Source: Akkermansia sp. (GTDB lineage Bacteria > Verrucomicrobiota > Verrucomicrobiia > Verrucomicrobiales > Akkermansiaceae). From it: 5,478 nt of DNA. The notes under the pieces were generated by a model. That model was not told the DNA's origin. It saw only the letters and a list, made by a program, of their open reading frames with translations, and searched no databases. The stretch covers positions 1-5,478 of the forward strand of contig JAIFNK010000231.1 of the NCBI GenBank assembly GCA_020047775.1, given 5' to 3'. Numbering within the stretch: the first letter of the stretch is position 1; each line of letters begins with the position of its first letter. Positions 5,204-5,478 of this stretch are shown piece by piece. The position numbers and the translations under genes were made by a program.

Positions 5204-5478
5204 TATTCTTTGAGGTTTGTGGTCCGTTTCCGGGTTTTGGGGGCAGAATAAGCTTGGTCTCCAGTATCATCCCAGACCTTGACCTCACCGTCCTTAAACC
5301 AACTTCGGGTTCTTACATGAGACTGAATATAAATTTTGCAACAGCTTCCATTAGCCTTTTCATACTTCCTCAGGTTTTTCGATTTATATAGGGTCAGGTT
5401 ACGCATTTCAACATTTTTATCGGTTTTTCCGATTCGGACATGCTTGGCATCCTTACTTGCGGCAACCCGCCAGCCGTG
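5203..5478 (-). CDS. Unrecognised ORF, C-terminal part (5' end outside window)
   Basis: The minus-strand frame is open from the right window edge to the TAA at 5203-5205, giving at least 91 residues, so the start probably lies beyond the window. The internal ATG at 5404-5406 is not needed. The sequence is strongly basic and polar (KSKNLRKYEKANGSCC, KIYIQSHVRTRSWFKDGEV, APKTRKRTTNLKE) with no membrane segment. I recognise no family. Its stop shares one base with the start of the nuclease-like gene, so the two are co-translated and very likely work together. Beside a restriction-type endonuclease, a DNA methyltransferase C-terminus or another R-M or defence component is the natural guess, but no methyltransferase motif is visible in this part. 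It is AT-rich like the nuclease. Confidence 0.6.
   Translation of the reverse strand, partial: HGWRVAASKDAKHVRIGKTDKNVEMRNLTLYKSKNLRKYEKANGSCCKIYIQSHVRTRSWFKDGEVKVWDDTGDQAYSAPKTRKRTTNLKE

Overview
The window looks like a chromosomal segment of a GC-rich bacterium, most likely a member of the Verrucomicrobiota. The clues are a PEP-CTERM sorting tail, a compact GspG-like protein with the DPWGNPY and SPGxDxxxGTADD signatures often met in that phylum, an sucC-sucD pair, and start codons without clear Shine-Dalgarno sequences. The phylum is an inference; there is no rRNA or marker gene here beyond SucCD.

Layout from left to right. Positions 3-278 (+) hold the C-terminal end of an exported PEP-CTERM protein. 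It is followed at once by a second, out-of-frame PEP-CTERM tail remnant (275-325). Positions 329-646 are a non-coding, hairpin-dense element with inverted terminal repeats. It lies between the convergent 3' ends of the PEP-CTERM gene and the next gene. All remaining genes read on the minus strand: a membrane-anchored GspG/pseudopilin-like protein (665-1234) flanked by 16-bp inverted repeats, sucD (1393-2289) and sucC (2320-3498).

Upstream of sucC in the minus-strand reading sense lies a 3' remnant of a 4-alpha-glucanotransferase gene (malQ-like, GH77; 3567-3830). Next come a HigA-type antitoxin gene (3866-4171), a 340-residue putative PD-(D/E)XK restriction-type nuclease (4181-5203), and the 3' end of an unrecognised ORF (5203-5478) whose stop overlaps the nuclease start as TAATG. 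The last two genes are clearly AT-richer than everything to their left, which suggests horizontal acquisition.

How the genes work together: SucC and SucD form succinyl-CoA synthetase of the TCA cycle and are surely co-transcribed. The unknown ORF, nuclease and HigA gene form a tight minus-strand cluster (1-nt overlap, then a 9-nt gap). This looks like the distal part of a restriction-modification or defence operon with an HTH antitoxin or regulator appended. No methyltransferase and no HigB toxin is visible in the window, so the type of system remains open. The malQ remnant beside it suggests that island insertion or a deletion removed the 5' part of that gene.
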